Source: Nocardioides pini
GTDB lineage: Bacteria > Actinomycetota > Actinomycetes > Propionibacteriales > Nocardioidaceae
Length of the DNA: 64,000 nucleotides
Assembly: GCF_026712185.1 (NCBI RefSeq)
Contig: NZ_JAPPUX010000002.1
Coordinates: 620,001-684,000, forward strand
Direction of reading: 5' to 3'
Position numbers and translations under genes: made by a program
Notes under the pieces: model-generated
What the model was told of the DNA's origin: nothing
Databases searched by the model: none
Seen by the model: only the letters and a program-made list of their open reading frames with translations
Part shown: piece after piece, positions 33,291 through 42,400 of the stretch
Layout of the letters: each line of letters begins with the position of its first letter
How positions within the stretch are numbered: position 1 is the first letter of the stretch

Positions 33291-33980
33291 TCAGTCGACG
33301 GACCCGGCGATCCGCGTCGCCTCGGCCAGGTCGAGGTCGCCCTCGAGCCGCAGGGTGAGGTCGCCGTCGAGCCACAGCAGGGTCGGGGCGGCCGGGCGGG
33401 ACGGGAGGTCGCGCGCCGTGCCCCCGTCGGGCACCACCGTGACTCCGTGCGCAGTGGGCAGCCAGAGTGCCTCGCTCCCGGAGACGAGCAGCCGCTCGGC
33501 CCGGTCCGCGGTCTTCCAGAAGATCGGCTCGACGTCGCCGCGCAGCTCGTCGAGTCGGACCGTGCCATCCTCCGTCGTCCAGCTGAGCGACACCACGAGC
33601 CGGTCGTCCGAGACCTCGACGCGGTCGGGCGCACCGAGCGCGGAGGGCACCACCGGCGTGAAGCCCGCGAGTCGAGCCGCGCGCTCGAGGTCGGGCGAGC
33701 CCGTCGCCGCGGGCACGGCGGGCGTCTCGTCGACCGGGTCGCCCGACGTGACCGAGACACCGGGCAGGCCGAGCCACCCGCGGATCTCCGCACCCACCGG
33801 CGACGCGACGACGCCGACGCCGAGCAGGCCGGCGACCAGGCCGGCCAGCCAGCGCCGCCACCGCCGGCGGGGACGGGTCGTGGCGACGCGCTCCATCACG
33901 GCGCGCTCGAGCCCGTCGGGCACCGGCACGTGGAGGTCGGCGGCCAGCGCGGACAGCCGCTCCTCGAGAGCGTCAGGCAT
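33291..33980 (-). CDS. Membrane-anchored anti-sigma factor-like protein
   Basis: 229 residues. A 40-residue cytosolic N-terminus (MPDALEERLSALAADLHVPV) is followed by a basic stretch and one membrane helix (WLAGLVAGLLGVGVVASPVG), then an exported domain with repeated short beta segments (GFTPVVPSALG, RVEVSDDRLVVSLSW, LLWLDGDLTLRLEGD), as in DUF4367-like regulators. It overlaps the ECF sigma gene by 8 bases, the usual sign of a cognate anti-sigma factor. No zinc-binding HxxxCxxC motif is present. Confidence 0.72.
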   Translation of the reverse strand: MPDALEERLSALAADLHVPVPDGLERAVMERVATTRPRRRWRRWLAGLVAGLLGVGVVASPVGAEIRGWLGLPGVSVTSGDPVDETPAVPAATGSPDLERAARLAGFTPVVPSALGAPDRVEVSDDRLVVSLSWTTEDGTVRLDELRGDVEPIFWKTADRAERLLVSGSEALWLPTAHGVTVVPDGGTARDLPSRPAAPTLLWLDGDLTLRLEGDLDLAEATRIAGSVD

Positions 33981-34575
33981 GGTCCACCTCCTCGATCGTG
34001 GTGGCGAGGTCGTCGCGCAGCCGCGCCAGCCCCCTGCTCAGCCGGGACTTCACCGTGCCCCGCGGCACCCCGAGCACGACCGCCGTGGCCGCCTCGTCCA
34101 GCTCGAGGAGGTAGCGGCACGCCACCACGTGGCCGAGCTTGTCGGGCAACCTCGCCACTGCCGCGAGCAGTCGCTCCCGGTCCTCCCGGTCGACCAACGC
34201 CGCAGACGGGTCGAGCAGCTCGGCCAGGAGAGGCCCGGCGTCCCGGGCCTCGCGACCGACGCGTCGTACGGCGGAGCGGTGGGCGTTGCGGGCCTCGTTG
34301 GCCACGATGCGCAGCAGCCAGGGCCGGAACGGCCGGTCCGTGCGGAACGACCCCAGCGAGCGGTACGCCTTCACCAGCGCCTCCTGCACCACGTCCTCCG
34401 CGTCGCTCCCCGCCCCCAGGAGCACCGCCGTCCGTATCGCCATCGGGGCGTGCCGGCGCACGAGGACGGCGTACGCGTCGGTGTCCCCGGCGCGCACCCG
34501 GCCGACCAGCTCGGCATCCGGCGTCGCATCGTCCTCGGCGCTGATCGTCACTCCCGTCCTGAGGGGTCCCTGCAT
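33973..34575 (-). CDS. ECF-type RNA polymerase sigma factor
   Basis: About 200 residues from ATG 34575; GTG 34551 is an alternative start. Region 2 has YAVLVRRHAPMAIRTAVLLG, AEDVVQEALVKAYRSL and FRPWLLRIVANEARNAHRS; region 4 has LVDREDRERLLAAVARLPDK and VLGVPRGTVKSRLSRGLARL. It directs RNA polymerase to stress or envelope genes; the target promoter cannot be read here. It overlaps the anti-sigma gene and heads the sigma, anti-sigma, exported-protein operon. Confidence 0.9.
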   Translation of the reverse strand: MQGPLRTGVTISAEDDATPDAELVGRVRAGDTDAYAVLVRRHAPMAIRTAVLLGAGSDAEDVVQEALVKAYRSLGSFRTDRPFRPWLLRIVANEARNAHRSAVRRVGREARDAGPLLAELLDPSAALVDREDRERLLAAVARLPDKLGHVVACRYLLELDEAATAVVLGVPRGTVKSRLSRGLARLRDDLATTIEEVDHA

Positions 34576-34616
34576 CGTGTCTACACCGCCAGGGCGGCGG
34601 GAGTTCCCGCGGCGGC

Positions 34617-35951
34617 CTACGTCCGCCGGGCGAAGGTGACCTTGTTGTCCGAGTGGACGGTCATCGCGTAGCGCGAGTCGTGCGCCAGGCGATGGTGCCG
34701 GGGGCAGAGCAGACGCCCATTGAGGAGGTCGGTGAGGCCGCCGCGGGACCATGGGTCGTCGTGGTGCGCGTGACATCCGGAGGCGGTGGTCTCGCATCCG
34801 CGAGCAGTGCAGCCGCCGTCGCGCAGGCCGAGGGCGATGCGCTGGGCCTTGGTGAACAGTCGCCGCCTGCGGCCTAGGTCGAGGGGCATCGAGCTGCCGT
34901 CGAGGACGACTGGGATGATGCCGGCCTCGCACGCCAGCCGCCGGGCCTGCCCTGCGCTCATGCGGGTGCCGTCGTCCAGCATCGCGGTCGCGTGCTCGCC
35001 GAGGAGCTGCTCCAGCGTCATGGTGACCACAACGGTCGCGTTGACTCCCGCGGTGGTCGGCGTGGCATCGACCGGGTAGCGCTCGACGTACTCGATGAAC
35101 GCCTCGCCGAGGCGTCGACGCAGCGGCTTCCAGCCGCCCGTCTCGTCGCGTAGGTCGGCCTCGCTGTGGCGGGCAGGGTTGGCCAGCGCGAGGAGGTGCC
35201 GCTTGAGCATCGCGCCGATGTGGGACGGCAAGGTGAAGCGTCCGTGGCATCGACCGTTGCCGTCGTCGTGGAGCTCGAAGGCGGCGGTCGCGTCGGCGCG
35301 GGACTCCTCCTGCGCCAGCGTGCTGGCCTCCTGCGACTCGGCCAGCTCCGGCGCGACCACGTCGAGGATCCGCTTGCCGAGCCTGCGCAGTGCCTTGGCG
35401 TCGTGCTCGGCTGCGGCGGCAAGGAGGTGGTCGCGTGCCTGTGCTCGGACCTCTGGGTCGATGATCCGGGTCGCGCCCTCGGCAGTGCGGACCGTCGCAG
35501 GGATCGCGTCGACCGCGTGGACGATCACGCTCGCCTGCTCCACCAACAGCTCGCCTGCGGCCAGTGCCCGGCCAGTCGGGGCGTGCAGGTCGTCCTCGAG
35601 CGCGCGTGCAAGCCTGCTCAGCCTGGCCGCGTCGGCGTGGGTGTGGCGGCTGCGCCCGGCCCACCACTGGTGAATGTGGCGCGCGCCGGTCGCGTCTCCC
35701 AGCCGCCTGCGGTCGGCCTCGGCCACCGCGCGGAACAGCTCGCGCGTGAGGCGGCTCGTCACGCCGGTCAGCTCGTCGACCAGCCGTACGACGTCGGCGT
35801 CGGACAGACCGCCGAGCGCCACCTCGCTCACCTCAGCAAGCGACGCGTGCATGCGCTCCAGCACGTGGCTCACCATCGGTGATGCCTCCGGCACGGCGCC
35901 GGGAGCTCGCCACACCCCCTCGTGGGGCTGCTCGACGGGTACGGCGCTCAC
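34617..35951 (-). CDS. DUF222/13E12-type HNH endonuclease domain protein
   Basis: About 444 residues from GTG 35951, 8 bases after GGAAGGG; ATG 35984 is possible. The N-terminal DUF222 helical domain (about 30-320) is followed by an HNH module (about 385-435) with CTARGCETTASGCHAHHDDP, then LLNGRLLCPRHHRLAHD. These 13E12-family proteins are multicopy in actinobacteria, and their nuclease role is mostly inferred. An SOS-type LexA box lies about 116 bases upstream, as for several 13E12 genes of Mycobacterium tuberculosis, suggesting DNA-damage induction. Confidence 0.88.
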   Translation of the reverse strand: MSAVPVEQPHEGVWRAPGAVPEASPMVSHVLERMHASLAEVSEVALGGLSDADVVRLVDELTGVTSRLTRELFRAVAEADRRRLGDATGARHIHQWWAGRSRHTHADAARLSRLARALEDDLHAPTGRALAAGELLVEQASVIVHAVDAIPATVRTAEGATRIIDPEVRAQARDHLLAAAAEHDAKALRRLGKRILDVVAPELAESQEASTLAQEESRADATAAFELHDDGNGRCHGRFTLPSHIGAMLKRHLLALANPARHSEADLRDETGGWKPLRRRLGEAFIEYVERYPVDATPTTAGVNATVVVTMTLEQLLGEHATAMLDDGTRMSAGQARRLACEAGIIPVVLDGSSMPLDLGRRRRLFTKAQRIALGLRDGGCTARGCETTASGCHAHHDDPWSRGGLTDLLNGRLLCPRHHRLAHDSRYAMTVHSDNKVTFARRT

Positions 35952-36337
35952 TGGCTGGCCCTTCCGCGCCCTCGCCGGGCGCATGGACGACTGTGGTCGT
36001 GGGCCGATATCAGTGAGGTTCGTGCAGCCGGAGATGTGGCATCAGGGAGGACCCGAGCTCGCTCGCTCGAAACTTTGTTCGATCGTACTCCTTGCGTCTG
36101 ACAGCGTCAATGATCTCGTTTCCCAAACTCCGCGGACGGGACTGGCGGAAGCATCCGCCCGCATCGGAGGGCGACACCAAGAACCGACGACCGGAGGCAT
36201 AGGGCGATCGCGGCGAAGTGACGCACTGGCCGTCCAGGTGCGCATCGACGACAGCGCTCGATATCGCACTCGGTCCGACAGGCGGCCGCCAGCGGCATCG
36301 TCGAACGAGCTCAGCTGGCCGTACGGCAACGGGATGG
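35952..36337. other. 386-base gap with SOS box, no gene
   Basis: No supported gene. It is somewhat less GC-rich than its neighbours and carries the LexA-type box at 36067-36082 that belongs to the HNH gene on the minus strand. The right part (36090-36337) shows nothing recognisable. Confidence 0.5.
36067..36082 (-). promoter_or_regulatory. SOS (LexA) box upstream of the HNH gene
   Basis: On the minus strand TCGAAC-AAAG-TTTCGA, one mismatch from the mycobacterial/actinobacterial consensus TCGAAC-N4-GTTCGA. It lies about 116 bases before the HNH start in the right orientation for its promoter. Confidence 0.7.
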
Positions 36338-36976
36338 TTAGTAGGTCGCCTGATCCGCACTTCGTACGAACGTGTTCTCGGTGATCATGCGCATCAGCGG
36401 ATCCATCCGGGAGCGCTGCCGCTTGCAGTCCGTTTTGGCAGCACCTGCGATCAAGCACTCTTCTATTGCGGTCAGGCTGAGCTTGTTGCCCTGCAGGGTC
36501 CAACGGTAGGTGACAAGAACGGTGTCATGCGCGCCACTGGTGGCGAGCTGGTTGCCGTGGACAGCGAAGGTGCCGCCATCCCCTTCGGGAACGCCGTGAA
36601 CCAAGATGAGGTCTCCATCGAAGAAGAATCCCAACCACCACTTGTGCTCCTTCATGAAGCCAAGTCGGGCGACGACCTCCTTGGTGTCCGGGTCGACGAG
36701 ACCTTGGAAGTTGGCGATCAACCGACGTGCATCCGCGCTGCCGTACTTGTAGTCCCACGCGCCGATCAGGTTGGCGGCGGGATCGCCTGGCACTCCGACC
36801 AACTCGTCCACTGGAGTCATGTCCGAGATGGCAGAGGTTTCGTTCGCGTCACTTCGTGAAGCCTGAGCGGTGACCTGCGGTTGATCGGAGGCTGGTCCGT
36901 CGCCCGAGCAGCCGACCATCATCAGCCCGCACAAGGCGGTCGTCGCTGCTGAACTAGTCGCGCGGGTGGGCAGCAT
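36338..36976 (-). CDS. Secreted lipoprotein of unknown function
   Basis: 212 residues from ATG 36976 behind GAGGAGAC. Signal peptide with lipobox MMVGC (Cys about 25), a Ser/Thr/Asp-rich linker, then a domain of about 120 residues: NLIGAWDYKYGSADARRLIA, KWWLGFFFDGDLILVHG, YRWTLQGNKLSLTAI. The alternating beta pattern suggests a small lipocalin-like barrel and loosely resembles the C-terminal module of the DctP-like lipoprotein at 45.4-46.8 kb. It is divergent from the peptidase gene, with 261 bases between. Function unknown. Confidence 0.7.
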   Translation of the reverse strand: MLPTRATSSAATTALCGLMMVGCSGDGPASDQPQVTAQASRSDANETSAISDMTPVDELVGVPGDPAANLIGAWDYKYGSADARRLIANFQGLVDPDTKEVVARLGFMKEHKWWLGFFFDGDLILVHGVPEGDGGTFAVHGNQLATSGAHDTVLVTYRWTLQGNKLSLTAIEECLIAGAAKTDCKRQRSRMDPLMRMITENTFVRSADQATY

Positions 36977-37237
36977 GAGGTCTCCTCGTGTGCGGTGCAC
37001 AACCACGATCTCGCCGGCCGGCCACACGGTCCATAGCCTGATCGAGGTATGCACAGCGGCTCGTGCACCCAGAGTGGACCGTCAACCAGCGAGCGCATAT
37101 CGGCAGGCGCGGACAACTGAAGCTACGCCGGCAGGCGGCGCAATGTCGCGCCCCGGACGGTACGCGGCGGAATGACTCACTCGACGTGCGCGCGGAATGC
37201 GGCATGATCGGGCGCATCCGAGTGGAGGGGCGGGACG

Positions 37238-39211
37238 GTGAGGGCCGATCCGGACAGTGGGTTCTGGTTCCACGGTGAGTGGGTTCCTGATCCCTACGAG
37301 TGGCTCGAGCGGTTCGACGATCCTGAGGTGATGGGCTGGATCGCGGAGCAGGAGGCTGCCACCCACGCGCTCCTCGACGCGGTCCCGACACGGGACCGGT
37401 TCCGCGCCGCGGTCACCCGTGCGTCGCGCTACGAACGGCTGTCACGTCCGATCCGGGCGGGCGGACGCGAGTTCGTCTGGCAGGCCGCTCCAGAGGACGA
37501 GAAGCTCGCGTTGCGGATGCGCCGCGAGCCGGACGGGCCGCTCGAGACCGTGCTCGACCCGAACACCTGGCCAAGCGCGGACGCGCTCGTGTACGCCGTA
37601 CCGTCACCCGATGGCAGGCTTGTCGCCTTCGGCAAGGCGACCGGCAGCACCCACGACGCGCGGATCCACATCCTCCAGATCGACACCGGAACCGTTCTCG
37701 CCGACGAGCCCAGCGGCACGAGCCACTATCGCCCCGCGTGGCGACCGGACTCGGCGTCGTTCTTCTACCCGGCGGTCGCCGACGGCAAGGAAGTCATCCT
37801 CGAGCACCGCATCGGCACGGCCCAGGAGCGGCGGGTCTTCGGCGGTCATGCGGACTACTGGTGCTGGGTCGACGTGACCGAGTGTGGCCGGTACGCCGTC
37901 CTGTACCAGTGGGACTTCGTCCACGCCAATACTGTCTCCCTATTGAGGTTGGCCGACGACGAGCTGCTGCCGGTGGCGACGACCATGCGAGCCGTGAACC
38001 AGGTCCAGGTGGTCGACGATGATCTGCTCATCGTCACCGACCTCGAGGCACCGCGCGGCCGGCTGTGCCGGGCATCCCTGATGAGCCCCACCGTGTGGCA
38101 CACCGTCATTGCTGAGAGCGCTCACACTCTGCAGACCGTCAGCGGGATCGGTGGCCACCTGTACGCGGTCTACTCCCACGCGGCGTCGCACCGGATCAGC
38201 GTGCACGCCGCCGACGGCGCCAAGATCCGCGACGTCGCACTGCCCGGTCTCGGGTCGGTCAATGGGAACGAGGGAGGCGGGGTCGTCAGCGGCGTCGTCG
38301 GGAGCTGGAACGGCGACGAGGTGTGGGTCGAGTTCCAGTCGTTCGTCCAACCCTTGTCGATCTACCGCTACGACTTCCACGATGACAAGCTCACCGGCTA
38401 CCACGTTCCCGATCCGGTGATCGACGCCGTCACCGAGCAGGTCTGGTACGAGTCGGTGGACGGCACGCGGGTGTCGATGTTCATCGTGCGGCCCCGACGG
38501 ACCGACGGACCACTGCCGACGCGGCTCAGCGGGTACGGCGGGTTCAACATCGACATCTCGCCGTGGTACTCACCGGTGCATACGGCCTGGCTCGAATCCG
38601 GCGGGGCGCTGGCCTTCCCCAACATTCGCGGCGGTGGTGAGTACGGACGCGAGTGGCACGAGGCGGCGGTCGGGACCAACCGGCAGAACGCGTTCGACGA
38701 CTACATCTCGGCCGCCCGCTGGCTCGTCGACAACGGCCACACGACGACCGACCAGCTGGTGTCGCGCGGCAACAGCAACGGCGGCATCCTCGTCGCGGTC
38801 ACCGCCCTGCAGGCGCCGGACGCGTTCCGGGCCGTGTTCTGCCGTGCGCCGCTGCTGGACATGATCCGGTTCACCCGCTTCGACAACGGGCGGAGCGCGA
38901 CCGTCGAGTTCGGCTCACCCGAGGACCCGGTCGAAGGTGCGTACCTCGCCGGCTACTCGCCGTACCACAACGTCCGGCCAGGGGTCCGCTACCCGGTGAT
39001 CGCATTCGTAACCGCGATGAATGACAAGCTGGCGCCGCCGTACGACCCGGTGAAGATGGTGGCCCGGATGCAGGCAGACGCGACCGACGGCGGGCCGTAC
39101 CTGTTGCTGCCACTGCGCGACTCCGGGCACGGCGGCGCCACCACCCAAGCTGCGCTGATCGAGCAGGATGTCGACGAGCTTTGCTTCTACGCCTGGGCAC
39201 TAGCGATGTGA
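37238..39211 (+). CDS. Prolyl oligopeptidase family serine peptidase (S9A)
   Basis: 657 residues. The N-terminal beta-propeller (about 60-390) is followed by an alpha/beta hydrolase domain. The catalytic triad is visible: Ser 513 in RGNSNGGI, Asp 596 in AMNDKLAP and His 631 in DSGHGGA. N-terminal DPYEWLERFDDPEV is the family's opening motif. There is no signal peptide, so it acts on peptides in the cytosol. The start is GTG 37238 close to GGGACG; no operon partner. Propeller boundaries are judged by eye. Confidence 0.9.
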   Translation: MRADPDSGFWFHGEWVPDPYEWLERFDDPEVMGWIAEQEAATHALLDAVPTRDRFRAAVTRASRYERLSRPIRAGGREFVWQAAPEDEKLALRMRREPDGPLETVLDPNTWPSADALVYAVPSPDGRLVAFGKATGSTHDARIHILQIDTGTVLADEPSGTSHYRPAWRPDSASFFYPAVADGKEVILEHRIGTAQERRVFGGHADYWCWVDVTECGRYAVLYQWDFVHANTVSLLRLADDELLPVATTMRAVNQVQVVDDDLLIVTDLEAPRGRLCRASLMSPTVWHTVIAESAHTLQTVSGIGGHLYAVYSHAASHRISVHAADGAKIRDVALPGLGSVNGNEGGGVVSGVVGSWNGDEVWVEFQSFVQPLSIYRYDFHDDKLTGYHVPDPVIDAVTEQVWYESVDGTRVSMFIVRPRRTDGPLPTRLSGYGGFNIDISPWYSPVHTAWLESGGALAFPNIRGGGEYGREWHEAAVGTNRQNAFDDYISAARWLVDNGHTTTDQLVSRGNSNGGILVAVTALQAPDAFRAVFCRAPLLDMIRFTRFDNGRSATVEFGSPEDPVEGAYLAGYSPYHNVRPGVRYPVIAFVTAMNDKLAPPYDPVKMVARMQADATDGGPYLLLPLRDSGHGGATTQAALIEQDVDELCFYAWALAM

Positions 39212-39495
39212 TTGCACACAAAAAGTTCTGCGGGATGCAGAGAAGCGAAGCCGGCTCCCCACCTGATCTCGCGCACGCGACCATGCCGCGAACGCGGCGG
39301 AATGATGCGGGTCGTTGCCCGGGGTAGGTGCCGTCGGCGGGACCAGTTCTCATGGCACGCCCCGCCTTCGATCGTTCAGCACCGTGCCAAGGCAGCGATC
39401 AATGCAATCGACGGAACCATTGGGGCTGATCAATTCGATTAGCTGACGTGCGTGAACCGGCACTAGTGGCGCTCGGTCTCCGACAACAGTTGACG

Positions 39496-42400
39496 TCATC
39501 GGCATACGAAGCTGTACGGGCGATCGTCGAAAGCGTCGCGCCACTCGTCCCGGGTGAGTTCCCGCCCGGCCACACGACAGGCAAATTCGGCAGCGGCCTC
39601 CGCGGAGGGGTCCCAGCGGTAGACGTTTCCGGACAGCGTCGCGACGGAGATGCTCCCGTCGGCCGCGAAGCCGGCGGATGATGACGACTCGCTGGCCGGC
39701 AGGCGCACCTGGGCGATCTCGAGCCCACGCCTCGCGTCCCAGAGCCTGAGAGTCGCAGCGACGCTGGCGACCAGGTGCGAGGCATCCGGCGACCACGCGA
39801 TGGATGTGACCCGGTTGCTGGACCCAGGTCCGCTGTTCCCAACGACGGTGCCCTTCGGCAGCGTCAACACGGAGAGGTCTTCTTCTTCCCCGCCGATGCC
39901 GAGGTGGGTGTCGTCGGGCGAGAGTGAACCCACCGAGGCACTGGTGACCCCAACCGCGCCGTCCGCAGTGACGCGGCCGCTCTGCAGGTCGATCAGGTGC
40001 CACTTGGTCACCGGAACTCGCCATGTCGTGCCGCCCTTGGAGGCCGCGGACGTCACCACTGCCCAACGGCTTGTGGCTGTCACGCCAGTGGTCACAGCCG
40101 GCGCATCTATACGGTTTGTCACCTCCAGCGTCTCGGCGTCGGCAACGACGAGCTTGTTGTCCTCGGTCAGGGCGAGGAGCCGCTCCGGGCCGGCGAAGGC
40201 CAGGTCGACGACCGGGCGTGCTGCGACGCGTCGGTGCCGCAGGTCCGAACCGTCAGCCGGATTGACGACGTGCAGGCGCCCTGCGCCGTCGGCATACGCA
40301 TAGCGTCGCGAGTCGGGGCTCCACGCGCCGACGCCACGCCACGTGCTCTGGGGTGTGATCACGCGTACGGCGCCGTTTGGTCGGAGCTGTCCAAGTCTCA
40401 GTTCGGGGCTCCCGGGCACGGTCTTCGAGAGCGAGGCCCACGAACCGGTCGAGCTGACGCGGACGGTTCCGTCTGACAGTGCTTGAAATCCGTCGAATGG
40501 GATGCGGGTCAAGAAGCTGCGTCGACCTTGCAGGTCCCAGGCGAGCAACGAGCCCGGCTCCCCGCCAGCCGTGTACAGGGTGTCGCTGTAGGCAGAGTAG
40601 GCGACCCCGTGCCGTGCGCCCGTTTGGAGACTGTGCTCGATCCGTCCGGACGCGACGTCCCAGACCGTGACACTTCCGTCGCCGACGTTCGCCGCGAGCG
40701 TGGTGCCGGCGGGGGAGAATGACAGGTCGGTCGCGGCGCCCTGGCTCCCAACGAGCGTGCTCAGTCTCTCCCCGGTGACGGCGTCGCGCAGATGGATACG
40801 CGATCCGTTGACCGTCGACACCGCGGCCACTCCCTCACGCAGGGCGAGTCCGGCGGCAGCAGGGGCGTCCCAGAGGAGACGTCCTGACCTCACGTCATAG
40901 GCGTGGACCGGGTTGCTGGTGAGCACGGTTCGGCCGTCGTCCGAGGTTTGGACGAGGGTGCCCTCCCGCGCCGGGATCGGGTCACCGACGAGCGCTCCGC
41001 TCGGCAGCCGCCACGTCATGACGACGGACTCTTCACCTTTCGAGAGGGCTGCGGAGAGGGTGCGTGCGTCGGGTGACAGGTCGAGCGAGTCCACTCGGGC
41101 CCCCTGTGTCGGGAGCCGTTCAAGGCGGATCCCGGCAGCTTCGAGGGTGAAGGCGTCGAGGAGTTCGATAGCTGGCCTGCGACCCGGCGCGGCCGCAGCC
41201 GCCACGAGGCCGGAGGCCGCCGTGAGTGGGGTCGTACCACGGTCGATCCGGCCGTTGCCGAGGTCAACGGTGCCGAGCGGACGCATGCTCGAGGTGAATG
41301 CGTGCAGGACATGTCGGTCGTCCAGTCCGTAGAGTCGTGCGCCGCTGCTCGCCAGGTTGCTCAGGCCTGACGCTGGTGTCGCAGAGTTCGAGATCGTCGT
41401 GGCGGTCGCGATCAGCTCGGGTCGGGCTGCAAGCACGGATGACAAGCTCCGATTCGTCACGACGCCCGGCGCGAGCCGCTGGGCAGCGACGGCAAGGAGC
41501 AACGAGAGCTGGGCGTCGGTCGTGTTGAGGGCGAGGGCTGCAACCCGGTTTGCATCAGCCTGCAGCCGCGCCGTCGAGGAGGACCGGGCCTCGAGCTCCG
41601 CCCGTCTCTGCTGACCGACGGCGAGGGCACCCGCTACCACGGCGAGCGCCGTCACCGCGGCAAGTCCTGAGGCGAGCGCTCGTAGCCGGCGGTTGCTGCG
41701 ACGCTGTCGGATGAGGGCCTGCCGCTCGCGGTCCTGCTCGGTCCGGGCAGCGTCGAGACTGGCAGCCAAGAAGTCCTGCTCGGAGCGCGAGAGCTCCAGA
41801 GCCGTGGTCGCCGCCCACGCGGCTGCACGATCCAGACGCGTGCCCCGGTAGAGATCGGACGCCGGTTTGCCTGTGTCCTCCCACGCGGCGGCTGCCTGTG
41901 AGAGCTGCTGGAGCTGGCGACGACCTTCGACATCCTCGGCGAGCCACTCACCGAGCCGCGGCCAGGCTGAGATGAGCGCCTCGTGGGTGAGCGCGAGTGT
42001 GTCGTTGTCGCTGGTGACCAAGCGCGCGGCTATGAGCTGATCGACCAGGTCGTCGTCGACGGCGATCCGGTGCCGCTGCACATGGACGCGGAAGGTCTTG
42101 CCCTCGTCGTTGGTGCTGACCAGCCGGAGCATCAGCGAGCGCAGCTCGTGCTGACGCGGCTCGTCGAGCTCGGTGTACAGGGACTCGACGGTGTGGCTGA
42201 TCGCGCCCCGGAGACCACCGGCGGAGAGATAGCCGTCGATGGTCAGTGTCCGTCCTTCCCGACGGCGCCAGGTCTCGACGAGGGCGTGGGAAAGCATCGG
42301 TAGGGCGGCGGGCTCATCTCCGACGTCGTCCAGCACGAGGTCGACCAGACGCTGCTCCAGGACCAGTCCCTGTTGCGCGGCCGGTCGTTCGATCACCTCT

